A DNA stretch of 64,000 nucleotides, taken from Skeletonema tropicum (lineage: Eukaryota; Bacillariophyta; Thalassiosirophyceae; Thalassiosirales; Thalassiosiraceae). The translations under genes were made by a program, and so were the position numbers. Numbering within the stretch: the stretch's first letter is position 1; each line of letters opens with the position of its first letter. The stretch is taken from positions 186,001-250,000 of the forward strand of contig CM074149.1 of the NCBI GenBank assembly GCA_037178625.1, given 5' to 3'. Below are positions 29,379-39,466 of this stretch, piece by piece. The notes under the pieces were generated by a model. That model did no database searches and was not told the origin of the DNA. It worked only from the letters and a program-made list of their open reading frames with translations.

Positions 29379-31153
29379 GTGGCAACGCGACTCCTCACCA
29401 TGGCAAGCAGCCTTGTGCCACCGCACCGCTTCGCGGCAGATGCACTTTCCCTTCCTGAAATGAGACAAGACAACGAAGCCGACGTCCAGCATATGCTTGC
29501 AGCCAATCCACCCACCGGCACCACCGTTGCAACCGGAGCGGTTGCGCTCAGAATTGTACGCAGCCATCCTGCTCATTGCGTAGGAGCCTCCTTCGGAAAC
29601 CTTGTAAAAATCTACTGGAACTTCAACTTCACCCAAGTATGCTCCTTTGGACACCCGCTGGATGGCAGGACCATCAGTATTGAGCATGAAATCACCAATG
29701 AAGGCGCCGTAAATATCATCTGTGCTGAGGAAGCCGACTTTGATGTTAGAAGTGAGATTCCTGTCTATCCACCCGACGAGACCTGCGCTTTGCTCCAGGC
29801 CAGCCCGACTAAGAAAAGGCTCGATCCGCCTCCCAACACCCGCTCTGAAAAGCTGTCCCTTCGGTTCCGGAAGATGTTCCCCATTCCTCATTCGGGAGCC
29901 TCCCAACTACTGAAGTACAAGAACGGCATCACTCCAAGGGAATACTTTTTGGATATTTACTCCACGCTCGACACCGATGATAAGAAGAAGGAGTGGAAAA
30001 CTGTGACAGAGCACTTCCAAGTGTTAGCTATGGCAGAAACAGCGGGCGGAGACACTTCGGTGGCGGACTTGACCAGCCCTCCAGCGCTGGTTAGATCGGA
30101 CAACATCATCGGAAGGTGCATCAACAATGGACTTTACGAAGTACTACCCGAGAGGAGAGATGGGGGGACCGCACCGGCTGGTTTTGCAACTTCTTGTTGT
30201 ATGGCTCCGTCCCTGAACGCTTCACCAAGAAGAAAATTGCCGATTCTGCATCTGGTGAAAGTCAAGGGGTACAATATACCCCGAAAGAAGCGGCTGAGCT
30301 CAATAAATTCAGGACCTACCTACCTACCACTGAGAAGGCACATTTCAATATCCTTCGCATGCTAATGGTCGCCAAGGGCCAAGGCGATTTTCCCCCCCGA
30401 GCATAAGTTCCTCTCACATTTGGAGTTGATGAGATCTGAATGGGACAATTTTTCTGACACCATCGACAATTGTGTGCTAGGTGGTACGTCTCTGCATAAG
30501 TCCAAGGGTATCATTATCTTGGAAGCCTTCACTATCAAGCTCAACCAATACTGGAGGCAACTCGACGACGGTACAGCACGACCTTACCTCGAATCACCAT
30601 CAGTGCTCTTCGAAGCTATGGCAAACAGTGGGCATTGGGTCCCCCTTCTCACGCAATCATACGTGGCGAGGCTCGGTTTGCATGATTTTAATGGCATCAC
30701 TGGTGACTATTGGTTGGAGAGCTTGTTGGAAGATGGATCCACGGGGGTCCGGCGTGCAACAGGAGGAGATGGAGATGCTGGGTCTTCCAATTTGGGTGGT
30801 GGCGAACCTTTCTCCCCCCCAACCTTGGAAACAACCTACCTGCGGACATCGGTCAACCACGTCAAAGTACCACAGTAAAGAACGAGGAGTACAACGATGC
30901 TCTGTTTGGTGAGTTCCGCCGGCGTAAGCATGACAATAAGGAAATCCCCATTCGTGCATTCAAGCAGCAGGCCATTGCGAACAAACCATTGCCTCCTTCC
31001 AAGTTCGGTGCGGATTCCATGTGTCTGGCGTGGCATGTGAAAGGGATGTGCAACGCAAATTGTCGACAGTCTGCCGACCACCGCACTTACAGTCCTTCGG
31101 AGTACGCACCTCTCGTGTCGTGGTGCCAAGAGTGCTACCCTGCGGGTGCCTAG
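29379..31153 (+). pseudogene. gag-like gene of the decayed retroelement, three frameshifts
   Basis: The reading moves between frames at a G6 run (30162-30167), a C7 run (30392-30398) and a second C7 run (30814-30820); between them coding text is continuous. The N-terminal region is globular. The C-terminus has a Cys/His-rich knuckle-like motif (CLAWHVKGMCNANC...DH, then WCQEC), which I recall from gag-like proteins of diatom retroelements. The frame ends at TAG 31151-31153, and the RT frame is in the same phase immediately after it. The start at 29379 is not certain (the first ATG in this frame is near 29400). Because all three breaks are in homopolymers, they may be assembly errors, in which case the gene would be intact. 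Confidence 0.65.
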
Positions 31154-32049
31154 GATGGAGGCGGGGAGGAAACTCCAAAGTGTAGCGGTGATAAGCTAAA
31201 TACATTACTACCGGTACCATTATCTCCTGACGCCATCCAAACCTCTTCAAGCACCCAACAACCCTCCACAAATCAAACCACCACCTCCTCCCAGTCGAAG
31301 GAAAAGCGCTCGCTACCAGACGCATCTCTCCCGTCGCCCAAGCGTGCAGCTGCTGTTCTCCCTAGTTGTGACGATACTGCACAGGCTGAGTTAGGTAAGT
31401 TGGTTGATGAGAGTGTTAAATTGCTTGAAAAGGTCGGATGGCGCACCTTTGTCAACTCGCGTCGGCGAGGCGGGGACTTATCCTCTCTCAACAACGTCAA
31501 CCACCCTGCTCAACGCTTGCTGAAGCACCTCAAACATAGAGGTGCGCCAGTCAAGTTTACAACTCCCCCTTGGACAAGACAACAAATACACGACGCCATC
31601 AGTCGTGGCCCCCATCAGTCTTGCAAGGATTACATCGATTTTCTGGATGAAGAATTTGTGGATATGATTAAGAAAGGCCAATGGGTCATCCTACCCGCTT
31701 CTGTTGCCCTCAAGCTTCCTGGCCTCCGAGTATCTCCCCCTGGTGTTGTCCCGCAGCGTGATAGGCGACCTCGGTGGATATGTGATTACAGTTGGTCGCT
31801 AGTAAATGCCGAGACGATTCGGCTTGCACCCAAGGATGCGATGCAGTTTGGCAACTGTCTGGATCGAGTACTGCGAGAGATTCTGTTGGCCGACCCCAAG
31901 TATGGCCCGGTACTGCTGAATAAGACTGATCTGAGTGATGGTTTTTACCGCATGTGTCTAAATCCTGACGACATCCCAAAACTTGGTGTCATTTATCCCT
32001 CTAGGCCGGGACAACACGAAGCGCTGGTGGCTCTTCCGCTTGTCCTCCC
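31154..32049 (+). pseudogene. reverse transcriptase, N-terminal half, cut by the copia insertion
   Basis: This frame is in phase with the preceding gag TAG and has no ATG at its start, so expression would need stop readthrough. After a Ser/Thr/Pro linker (to about 31390) come a helical segment (KLVDESVKLLEKVGW) and the RT fingers: WVILPASVALKLPGL, SPPGVVPQRDRRPRW, and motif A in NKTDLSDGFYR (about 31915-31950). The text stops at LPLVLP, where the copia 5' end begins (32050). The missing half (GWAESPPYF, FVDD) resumes at 37411. Confidence 0.75.
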
Positions 32050-32574
32050 TGACACAGGAAATGATATTTCGTGTATTTACGGATTCTTACAGTTATGGTA
32101 TGTTAGGGGTAACATACGGTCTATGTAGATAGAGATTGCGTTAGGAGCGATTCCATCGTTCTTCTCACAATAAAGGAAAGAAAAATAAACATAAAGACGT
32201 CGTTTGTCGACAACGTGCTGTCTTCTCCGTAGAAGAACACAACCTGCTATTACTACGCAACTCTCTTGTCCTGTATCATCTACAGTGATTTAGAGATTAA
32301 CAGGTATCGTTTGTTCTGTCTTTCAACCAATTTGGCTGATTTACTGAGCACCGGTACTTCATCGAGTAAGCAAAGTGAGCAACGCTGTTCCTTTCTACTC
32401 GTCTGTTATTGTCGTCGCCAACCCGGACGACCGGGAGTTTGGAAAAAGATCTACCCATCTAGTCAACTATATGAGTAGATAGAGCTTCACGAGTGAGCCA
32501 TTAAACCGGCCACAGACCTGTCGCGGACGTGAATCCACCCTAGAGGAACGATCCTCAACTGTAACTTATCAACT
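32050..32574 (+). other. 5' LTR and leader of the copia element (probable)
   Basis: There are 525 bases between the insertion point and the first ATG, beginning TGACACAGG. A candidate polyadenylation signal (AATAAA in CACAATAAAGG, about 32168) is present. Without the 3' LTR the right boundary of the LTR and the primer-binding site cannot be fixed. Confidence 0.5.
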
Positions 32575-35500
32575 ATGAGGGCTCTAATCACTAACGTAGT
32601 GTTATTGCTGCTCTTGTTGACAGTTCAAAACCTAGTTGCAGTCTCATCATCATCATCCCCCGTCCTACCTGTCGTCGAATTAGATACAACGATGTCGTCT
32701 TATTCACCGAACAAGGAGATCCTACGGAAGAGATTTATTCACCTCAAGAATGAGTGGTTTCAACGCCACACTTACATTCTCAGCGTCTTCGTAAAAGAAG
32801 GTATCAAGAGTTGGTACGATTACGTCGCTTTCATTGAGAATCTGGACGAAGTTAACTCTGTTAAGAGTCGGAACGACTCATATCAAGATGACGATGATGG
32901 GAATTGTGGTGGTGATGCCAGTGCCATCAGCTACTTCTGGAAGAAACGGATGATCCATAGCTTATCGTATGTCAATGAATTGCAAATCGAGCATGGACCA
33001 CTCAATACTGGATTGGTGGATATTCAAAGTCATGGTTACATCGAATTCTGCAACTATTGCGATGCCAACCCCCCATTCCAATCGTTTTCGAACAGCCTTG
33101 CACGCGAACACGCTGTCAAGTTCAGGCTACTTGAACTCGAAGAGCGCAAGGCACACGCAGAGGTTCTTTCCGCGGAGGCTGAAGCAGACATATTGCGGGA
33201 TAGGGCCTATGGCGGTAGCAGTGTGATGACAAATCCTGATCGTGAAGGAACAATTTCGAAGGCATCTGGTTCTCGGCATTCGCTCAAAGACAATTCCAGA
33301 TTCCTTGGTACGATCGATGGTGGGGATAACTTTAGTTTGGATGGGGATAACCTTAGTTTGGGCAGCAATTCAGTGGATAATCACCCAACCACTATGGGTA
33401 ATCTTTCTTCTGGCTTCACCGGCATTCCATTTGGTCCGCTGAATTTTGGATCTACCAGCGGTTCGCATTCACACCACTCACAACGCTCCTCTGGTTTGCA
33501 TGGGCAGTCTCATCACAGCCCCTCCTCTTCGTCTTCATCACACAAGAAGAAGAAGAAGAAGCCCTATGGTGGCGGTGGTGGTGGTGGTGGCAGCAGTGGT
33601 GGAAGCAGCAGCAGCAGCCGCGGCAGCAACAGTGGAAGCAGTATTCCGTCCCAAATCAGTGCTAGTGGATCCGGCGGGTCTGGGGGAGGTAACGGTCGCT
33701 ATGCTGGAGTCTACAAGAAGTCCGATCCTAGAGTTAGATTGAAGTTTGATTATCATGATGTCATGTCTGCCAATGGTGAAGTTGTCAGTCTACTTGTACC
33801 GTCAGTCCAGGATTCGTCTCCCGTTCCCTACAATATTGCATGTACTGGCTCCAAAGTTCTTGATAATTGGCAAAACACTCACGAGACTAGCCCTACTGAT
33901 GGCGACGGTGTTTCCGAGATGTCTGCAGATGGGGAGGCTATTCGCTACCATGTTCATTCCACTGAGGTTTCTCATGATGAAGATAGCTCTGAGGCCCTCT
34001 CTGATGACACGTCCACTGATGATGACTTCCGTGAGCCAGATGCAGGTGATGACAATGCCACTTACCGTGTGTCAAGGAGTAAGCATCACACTAGGAAGGG
34101 TGATCTTGCAGACAGAGGCGCTAATGGAGGTGTCCAAGGTGATAGTCTTCGCGTTATCAACGTGATTCCCAATCTCCACGTTGATCTTTCCGGCCTCGAC
34201 AACCATACCTTGGCTAAGACGCCGATTGGCACTTGCGGTGGTGTTGTTTTGACTCAGCGAGGTCCTGTTATTGCGGTCTTTCATCGGTACGCTCTATTGG
34301 GGAGAGGACGCAGTATTCACTCGAGCATCCAACTTGAAGCTTATGGGAATACAGTCGATGATAGATCTATTGCTTTTGGTGGTGGACAGTGCATTGAGAC
34401 TGAGGACGGTTACCGCATTCCTTTGGATATTCAAGATGGCCTTGCCTATCTCAACATCCGTCCATTCACCAACGATGAACTCGAGCATTTGCCACAAGTT
34501 GTCATGACTGCTGACACGGCTTGGAGACCTACAGTTCACGACTCTGTCATCTCTGACGATCCTACTTGGTATGAGCGTCAACCTAACGAGCCTCTTCCCA
34601 ACGCTGAGAACTTCAATGCTGTTGGCGAGTTTCTTCACCGCGATGCGAATGTCACCGCATCCTCCCATCACTCCGATCCAGAATCTCCATTCCCCTTCTA
34701 TGAAGCTCCATCTGCCTCTGATCTCATCTCCGTCGAGGAAGATATTATTCCCTCAGTCAACGTCAACGAACATTTTGGATTTCCATCTATGATTCCTGGA
34801 CTCCTACGTGATGTCGAGAAATATGGGGAGCTTCTTACTGGGCAGGTGGTTGGTGTACATGAGACTCGTGCGCACGCTCGTGATTATGATGCTCTTCGTC
34901 CATTCTTCCTCAATGCACCCCGTGAGGTTGTTGTGCACACAATGCGGTCTACTACCCAGTGGTATAATTCCATCCCGCAAGCTAGTCGTCTTTATGACAT
35001 GCGCAAGGCTCATTTTCCTGCTTGCAACATCTTTCGCCGCCACGAGGCTGTCGGTACAGACACGGTCTTCTTTGATATTGAAGCATGGGGAGGGTATCGC
35101 TGCTGTCAATTCTATATAGGTCGACGTAGCTACTACATGTCTGCTCATGGGATGCTTACGGATGGTCAATTTGCTGGGAGCCTTGAGGATGAAATTCGGT
35201 ACCGTGGAGCAATGGATCTGCTCATCCCTGACAGGGCTAAGGCTGAAATTAGTGCAAGGGTCATGGAACTTCTTCGTGCCTTCCAGATTAAAGACTGGCA
35301 GTCCGAACCGCATCATCAAAATCAAAATATTGCAGAGCGGTACATCCAAGAACTTAAGAAGTATTGCAATTGGGTCCTGAATACCTCCGGCGCTCCTCCA
35401 GAATCCATCTTTTTCATCATCAAGTATGCTATGTTCATCCACAATCGCACGGCGAGGGAAAACTTGGGTTGGAGGACTCCTCATGAAGCCTTGACTGGGC

Positions 35501-37410
35501 AAACGCCTGACATTAGCATGCTTCTTTGCTTTCGTTTCTGGCAGGTGGTGTATATCAAGAACTACAGAGACATGGGAACTGGTTTTCCTTCGGAATCTAA
35601 CGAGATCCTTTGCCATTTCTTGGGATACTCTGAGACCGTTGGTCACAGTATGACGTTCATGGTATACAACCCCGAGACCCATTCCATCCTTTATCGGTCG
35701 AGCATTCGAGCGGAGAACGAGAATGATATCAAGAAATCACCTATCCCACCTCATAACAATCCAGATCAGCGAGATACTCATCAGCAATGGCATGATGCCT
35801 TCCCAACTATTGAGGAGTTTGTGCCTTCTCCCGAGGATGCAACTGAGCCAGCAACAGTTCGTCCAGAAGTTCCAACAACTGCCACAAATCGTGATGGAAC
35901 ACCACTTCGTCGTAGTCCAAGATGGCGAGTCCAGTCCACCGACAAGGAAGCAACCTCTACTTCTTCCAATACTACTCCACACAGCCGTAGCCGCAGCCGT
36001 AATCGCAAGAAGAGTGATGAAGATGGGGGAGCAACCGCTGGGAAACCCAATCAGAACCAACCATCAGCTAAGCCATCCAACTTGAACCAGCTGAAATCTG
36101 ATGAACTTGTGGGGAGGACTGTCCTTTTGAAAACTCGCGACGATGGGCAACGTTTCAGAGCTGAAATAGTCGGTATTCTTGAGGATTTCGAGGGGCAACG
36201 AGATAGCAACCCTGAGCTGATCAAATTCAAATGCCGTGTTGGGGATGCAAAGTTTGATGAGATTGTTGATTACAACGATATGCTGGGACTCATTGAGGAG
36301 CAAGTACAGAATGAGGATGGTACTTGGAGATTTAGGCAGATCAAGGGGCATACGAAGCCATGTAGGCGCAGTGATAAGCCCAAGATTCTGATCGAGTGGG
36401 AATCTGGGGAGGTGACGTTGGAACCTGTCTACAATATTGCAATCAAGGATAGATGGATTGTTGCTGAGTACGCCAGAGACAACAACCTTGTTGAGGAGTG
36501 GGATGAAATATGGCCAAGCTTGAGACTGCGCAACGCTGCCAAGAATGCGAAGAAACTAATTCGTATGATCAATGCCGCAAAGCGACTCTCCCACAAGTCA
36601 GCTCCTGTCTACATGTACGGGCATCGAGTTCCCCGCAATCACGATGAAGCTATGGAGTTGGATAGGATCAACAAGAACAACAAGTGGCTTAAGAGTGAAG
36701 AATTGGAGAAGGAGCAGCTGTTCCAGTACAAGACGTTCAAGGACTATGGCCATAGATCGAAGGGTAGACCTCCTGAAGGATACAAGAGAATCACTCTTCA
36801 TTTTGTGTATGCGGTGAAGCATGACGGTCGATACAAGTCCCGAGTTGTTGCTGGAGGCCATCTCACCGATACACCCGTTGAAAGTGTCTACTCTGGTGTT
36901 GTTTCTCTCCGTGGGATTCGTTTCGTCATCTTTCTTGCAGAGCTAAATGGGCTACAAGTCTATCAGACGGATGTGGGAAATGCGTATCTCGAAGCATACA
37001 CCAAGGAGAAGGTCTATGTTATTGCCGGTCCCGAATTCCAGAATCTTGAGGGGCATATCCTTGTTATTGTTAAGGCACTCTACGGACTCAAGAGTTCAGG
37101 TTTACGCTGGTATGAACGTTTTGCTGACGTCCTGAGAGAGATGGGTTTCGTTCAGTGTCCCGCAGAACCTGAGATTTGGATGCGAGCGCATCGTAAGGAT
37201 GGTTCTATTATTTGGCCCAGTGACAACAAGGATGAAGGTGGCAATGGTTCTTCCGCTAGCTCCACAAGACCTTCAACTACCTCCAAGTACCCAGTTCCCA
37301 CCAATGATGGTTCGTATTACGAGTACATTGCGACTTACGTGGATGACTTGACTATCGCATCTAGGGACGCGATGAAGATTACGGAAACGCTAGAAAAGAA
37401 GTACAAGTTC
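32050..37410 (+). mobile_element. Ty1/copia-type retrotransposon, 3' truncated, nested in another RT gene
   Basis: It begins with TG at 32050 inside the host RT frame. An untranslated 5' part (5' LTR plus leader) precedes a gag-pol frame in copia order: gag, protease region, integrase, RT. It stops after the RT YVDD region at EKKYKF; the rest of RT, RNase H and the 3' LTR are missing, and the sequence passes straight into the host RT at 37411. This is a nested insertion followed by a deletion, or a recombination. Confidence 0.85.
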
Positions 37411-37863
37411 GGATGGGCTGAGAGTCCCCCGTACTTTTGTGCTGCCACGGAGACCATTGCAGACTTGGCCAATACTCGGCTGACTGACCCCCACTACAGT
37501 CCAGCCGCACACAAGTTGGATGAGGTTGCAGCATCTGTCTCGGTGGATGCTTCACCACCACCTCCTTCTGTGCATCGATCCGACGACGCATCACCTCCCA
37601 TCGCTGTGGAATGTCCTTCTGAAGCTGACCCGTCCTTACAAGGTTCCTCCCGCAAGCCATTGCAGTATGTGGACATCTTTGTGGACGACTTCATTTCAGC
37701 TGCCCAGCGGCCTTTCCTGCGACGAGTTAGACGGACCTTGATGCATGCCATTGATGATGTTTTTCGGCCTCTTTCAGATGGTGATTCGGAGTTTCGGCGG
37801 GAACCTGTCTCTATGAAGAAGCTGTTGAAGGGTGATTGTTCTTGGAGCACGTCCGCGCTCTGA
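32575..37863 (+). CDS. copia gag-pol fused in frame to a foreign RT tail (1762 residues)
   Basis: Residues 1-1612 are copia-like. The N-terminus starts with a hydrophobic stretch (LLLLLTV), so Met 40 (MSSYSPN) may be the true start; gag follows with a Gly/Ser/His low-complexity region (about 290-380). The protease region (about 540-660) includes GRSIHSSIQLEAYG and GGGQCIETEDGYRIPL. Integrase has DIEAW near 835, D886 and E921 (about 34 residues apart, DDE type), then a GKx-like chromatin-facing region. RT carries QTDVGNAYLEA, KALYGLKSSGLRWY and the active site YVDD at 1588-1591. Residues 1613-1762 come from the interrupted host RT (GWAESPPYF..., FVDD at 1702-1705). RNase H is absent, so the element cannot be autonomous. 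Whether the chimera is expressed is unknown. Confidence 0.85.
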   Translation: MRALITNVVLLLLLLTVQNLVAVSSSSSPVLPVVELDTTMSSYSPNKEILRKRFIHLKNEWFQRHTYILSVFVKEGIKSWYDYVAFIENLDEVNSVKSRNDSYQDDDDGNCGGDASAISYFWKKRMIHSLSYVNELQIEHGPLNTGLVDIQSHGYIEFCNYCDANPPFQSFSNSLAREHAVKFRLLELEERKAHAEVLSAEAEADILRDRAYGGSSVMTNPDREGTISKASGSRHSLKDNSRFLGTIDGGDNFSLDGDNLSLGSNSVDNHPTTMGNLSSGFTGIPFGPLNFGSTSGSHSHHSQRSSGLHGQSHHSPSSSSSSHKKKKKKPYGGGGGGGGSSGGSSSSSRGSNSGSSIPSQISASGSGGSGGGNGRYAGVYKKSDPRVRLKFDYHDVMSANGEVVSLLVPSVQDSSPVPYNIACTGSKVLDNWQNTHETSPTDGDGVSEMSADGEAIRYHVHSTEVSHDEDSSEALSDDTSTDDDFREPDAGDDNATYRVSRSKHHTRKGDLADRGANGGVQGDSLRVINVIPNLHVDLSGLDNHTLAKTPIGTCGGVVLTQRGPVIAVFHRYALLGRGRSIHSSIQLEAYGNTVDDRSIAFGGGQCIETEDGYRIPLDIQDGLAYLNIRPFTNDELEHLPQVVMTADTAWRPTVHDSVISDDPTWYERQPNEPLPNAENFNAVGEFLHRDANVTASSHHSDPESPFPFYEAPSASDLISVEEDIIPSVNVNEHFGFPSMIPGLLRDVEKYGELLTGQVVGVHETRAHARDYDALRPFFLNAPREVVVHTMRSTTQWYNSIPQASRLYDMRKAHFPACNIFRRHEAVGTDTVFFDIEAWGGYRCCQFYIGRRSYYMSAHGMLTDGQFAGSLEDEIRYRGAMDLLIPDRAKAEISARVMELLRAFQIKDWQSEPHHQNQNIAERYIQELKKYCNWVLNTSGAPPESIFFIIKYAMFIHNRTARENLGWRTPHEALTGQTPDISMLLCFRFWQVVYIKNYRDMGTGFPSESNEILCHFLGYSETVGHSMTFMVYNPETHSILYRSSIRAENENDIKKSPIPPHNNPDQRDTHQQWHDAFPTIEEFVPSPEDATEPATVRPEVPTTATNRDGTPLRRSPRWRVQSTDKEATSTSSNTTPHSRSRSRNRKKSDEDGGATAGKPNQNQPSAKPSNLNQLKSDELVGRTVLLKTRDDGQRFRAEIVGILEDFEGQRDSNPELIKFKCRVGDAKFDEIVDYNDMLGLIEEQVQNEDGTWRFRQIKGHTKPCRRSDKPKILIEWESGEVTLEPVYNIAIKDRWIVAEYARDNNLVEEWDEIWPSLRLRNAAKNAKKLIRMINAAKRLSHKSAPVYMYGHRVPRNHDEAMELDRINKNNKWLKSEELEKEQLFQYKTFKDYGHRSKGRPPEGYKRITLHFVYAVKHDGRYKSRVVAGGHLTDTPVESVYSGVVSLRGIRFVIFLAELNGLQVYQTDVGNAYLEAYTKEKVYVIAGPEFQNLEGHILVIVKALYGLKSSGLRWYERFADVLREMGFVQCPAEPEIWMRAHRKDGSIIWPSDNKDEGGNGSSASSTRPSTTSKYPVPTNDGSYYEYIATYVDDLTIASRDAMKITETLEKKYKFGWAESPPYFCAATETIADLANTRLTDPHYSPAAHKLDEVAASVSVDASPPPPSVHRSDDASPPIAVECPSEADPSLQGSSRKPLQYVDIFVDDFISAAQRPFLRRVRRTLMHAIDDVFRPLSDGDSEFRREPVSMKKLLKGDCSWSTSAL

Positions 37864-37978
37864 TGCAATGTTCCGCTATCTCCACCTCCAAGCAGAACCT
37901 ATCACCAGAGACTTTGCCCGCAAAATGTTTTATGCGGAATACGCCCTCGTCCCAGGCCAGCTCGTGCCTTGTCATTAA
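37411..37978 (+). pseudogene. C-terminal half of the interrupted RT
   Basis: It continues the frame broken at 32050: GWAESPPYFCAATET (motif B region), a Ser/Pro/Asp-rich insert, and FVDD (37678-37689) as motif C. After about 37850 the frame shifts, and MFRYLHLQAEPITRDFARKM to LVPCH (37868-37978) matches the ending that I recall for this RT family. At least one indel lies between about 37840 and 37868. Confidence 0.7.
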
Positions 37979-38228
37979 CCCACCCACTGCGTGTTTCCCG
38001 CCCTTTTATTCTCTGGTTGGCGTATGGCGGCCAATGGCTGGATATCGAATGGCAAACTACTACCAATCGGTAGCAGCCAGCCTGTAGACATCAATTACAG
38101 CCATTGGTGGCATCAAAGGGGGGTGACTTTTCTAGTAAAGATCTCCTTTTTTTGCCAATTACCCGACTAGATCACCTACTTCTAGCCTTACGGAAGGACC
38201 AAGCAACCTCTCCTCTCAGAAGTGGCCC
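37979..38228. other. 3' untranslated part of the decayed retroelement
   Basis: No gene is seen. It ends where module-spacer sequence resumes. The last bases show a weak inverted similarity (about 13 bases) to the element's left end, too short to call a TIR. Confidence 0.4.
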
Positions 38229-38740
38229 AGCCACACGCTCAGCTAAACGAGATGCACGTATGTATGTAGGTCTTTCGGTTATTTCTGTGCTACGGTAAAC
38301 TACGGGTCAAATGAGAACAGCAGATAAGAGTTTCATCGTCTAGTCTCACCCTACATAGGATCTTCTGTCATATCTGGGAGTCCTCTTCAGAGGGACTCTG
38401 CAGATATGCAGAGACCTCCCAAGTGACTCAGACACGTGTCTGGAGATCCTATGTAGGGTGGTCTATACTAGTCTTGCGCTCTGTGCAAGCAATAATTATA
38501 TTTCATGTTAGTGTCACTACGTCATCTCCAAAGGCTTTATTCGACATTATTGAGTACCGTTACGTTTAGATTATATGCGCAAAGTGCAAAGTAAGGCCAT
38601 TTACTCAACTCGGGTCTGGATGCATGCATGCAACGATCATGCATTTGACCAATGATCGCGCTCATTCAATGTCTCTTACTTCTCAACAGCAGCGAGCAAG
38701 GAAAGGCATTAATAATTTATATATATGTTAAGTAATAACC
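38229..38740. other. module spacer, right part
   Basis: Colinear with about 19436-20363 and leading into the MQQQ gene at 38741. It contains the second hairpin element and the GGCTTTATTCGACATTAT block. Confidence 0.7.
38346..38461. repeat. foldback (hairpin) element, 116 bp
   Basis: Relative of 19956-20083 at the equivalent spacer position. ACCCTACATAGGATCTTC and its complement close the hairpin, and an inner GCAGATATGC palindrome and GACACGTGTC lie in the loop region. Confidence 0.75.
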
Positions 38741-39466
38741 ATGCAGCAACAGTATCGAACACAGCGTAGGCTTAAACCAAAGGTTTCAAGACAATACACC
38801 TCCAGCTTTTCCGGTATTGATTGGGGCTTTCGATCGTCTCAACAAGATAGCTCCACAGCCGTTGATGATCTTCTTCGTGACAGCTCTCGGCAAGAACTCA
38901 CAAAAGATCAGCAAGATGCACTCATGTCATCGTTGGAACCAAAGGTTTCAAGACAATACACCTCCAGCTTTTCCGGTATTGATTGGGGCTTTCGATCGTC
39001 TCAACAAGATAGCTCCACAGCCGTTGATGATCTTCTTCATGACAGCTCTCGGCAAGAACTCACAAAAGATCAGCAAGATGCACTCATGTCATCGTTGGGT
39101 GAGGATAAGGAAGAATGGCGTAGGACAGTTATAAGTCAAAAAAGTAATGATGTCGCTTCGACAACTGAAACTGAAACTGAAACTGCACAGAAAAGTAAGA
39201 AGGGCGGTCATTCTACGCAGAATCGGCCGTCGATCTTGTCAGCTTTGAATTCATGGAGGGGTACGCTTCGTGAGATGCTTGCTCCATTAGAAAATGAACT
39301 TATGACGACCAATCTGGAGCAAAGCAATGCTGGGGCTGGGGAAGAAATCTGCCCTCGTCAGATGATTGCAGGTGCAGGTCCTCCTGCTACGCTCGTCACT
39401 CGTAGGTGCTCTTCTCAACTATATGAATCCGACGTAGATGATGATGGTTTCCTCAATTGGAAATGA
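38741..39466 (+). CDS. MQQQ-family unknown protein, copy 3 (241 residues)
   Basis: Same start (MQQQYRTQRR), SFSGIDWGF motif, DSSRQELTK helix, Ser/Thr/Glu middle and acidic end ESDVDDDGFLNWK as the 20364 copy. The N-terminal 54-codon segment is duplicated in tandem and in frame (38775-39098), so SFSGIDWGF occurs twice. No known domain and no membrane segment. Its own ankyrin partner is only the fragment at 21017-21170, now 17.5 kb away because of transposon insertions. Function unknown. Confidence 0.7.
   Translation: MQQQYRTQRRLKPKVSRQYTSSFSGIDWGFRSSQQDSSTAVDDLLRDSSRQELTKDQQDALMSSLEPKVSRQYTSSFSGIDWGFRSSQQDSSTAVDDLLHDSSRQELTKDQQDALMSSLGEDKEEWRRTVISQKSNDVASTTETETETAQKSKKGGHSTQNRPSILSALNSWRGTLREMLAPLENELMTTNLEQSNAGAGEEICPRQMIAGAGPPATLVTRRCSSQLYESDVDDDGFLNWK
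38775..39098 (+). repeat. in-frame tandem duplication, 2 x 162 bp
   Basis: Bases 38775-38936 and 38937-39098 are almost identical (one visible coding change, Arg to His in LLRDSS/LLHDSS). The duplicated region differs from the one duplicated in the 16706 copy. Confidence 0.9.

Larger units (their letters stand above)
29209..38228 (+). mobile_element. decayed retroelement inserted in the module spacer
   Basis: The spacer sequence shared with 19222-20363 breaks near 29208 and resumes near 38229 (ACACGCTCAGC...). Inside are a gag-like frame with a Cys/His knuckle (29379-31153), an in-frame TAG, a reverse transcriptase beginning just after it, and a C-terminal piece to 37978. The RT belongs to a type I recall as common in diatoms (LPGLRVSPPGVVPQRDRRPRW...), whose class I cannot fix. 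No LTRs were recognised at the ends. A copia element (32050-37410) is inserted in the RT. Boundaries are accurate to perhaps 10 bases. Confidence 0.7.

Noticed and set aside
34804..35682. 292-codon minus-strand frame
   Set aside because: Antisense to the integrase region of the copia frame, where sense coding is clear; no recognisable content.
29209..38228. LTRs flanking the decayed outer retroelement
   Set aside because: Left and right ends were compared; no direct repeat was found, only about 13 bases of weak inverted similarity.
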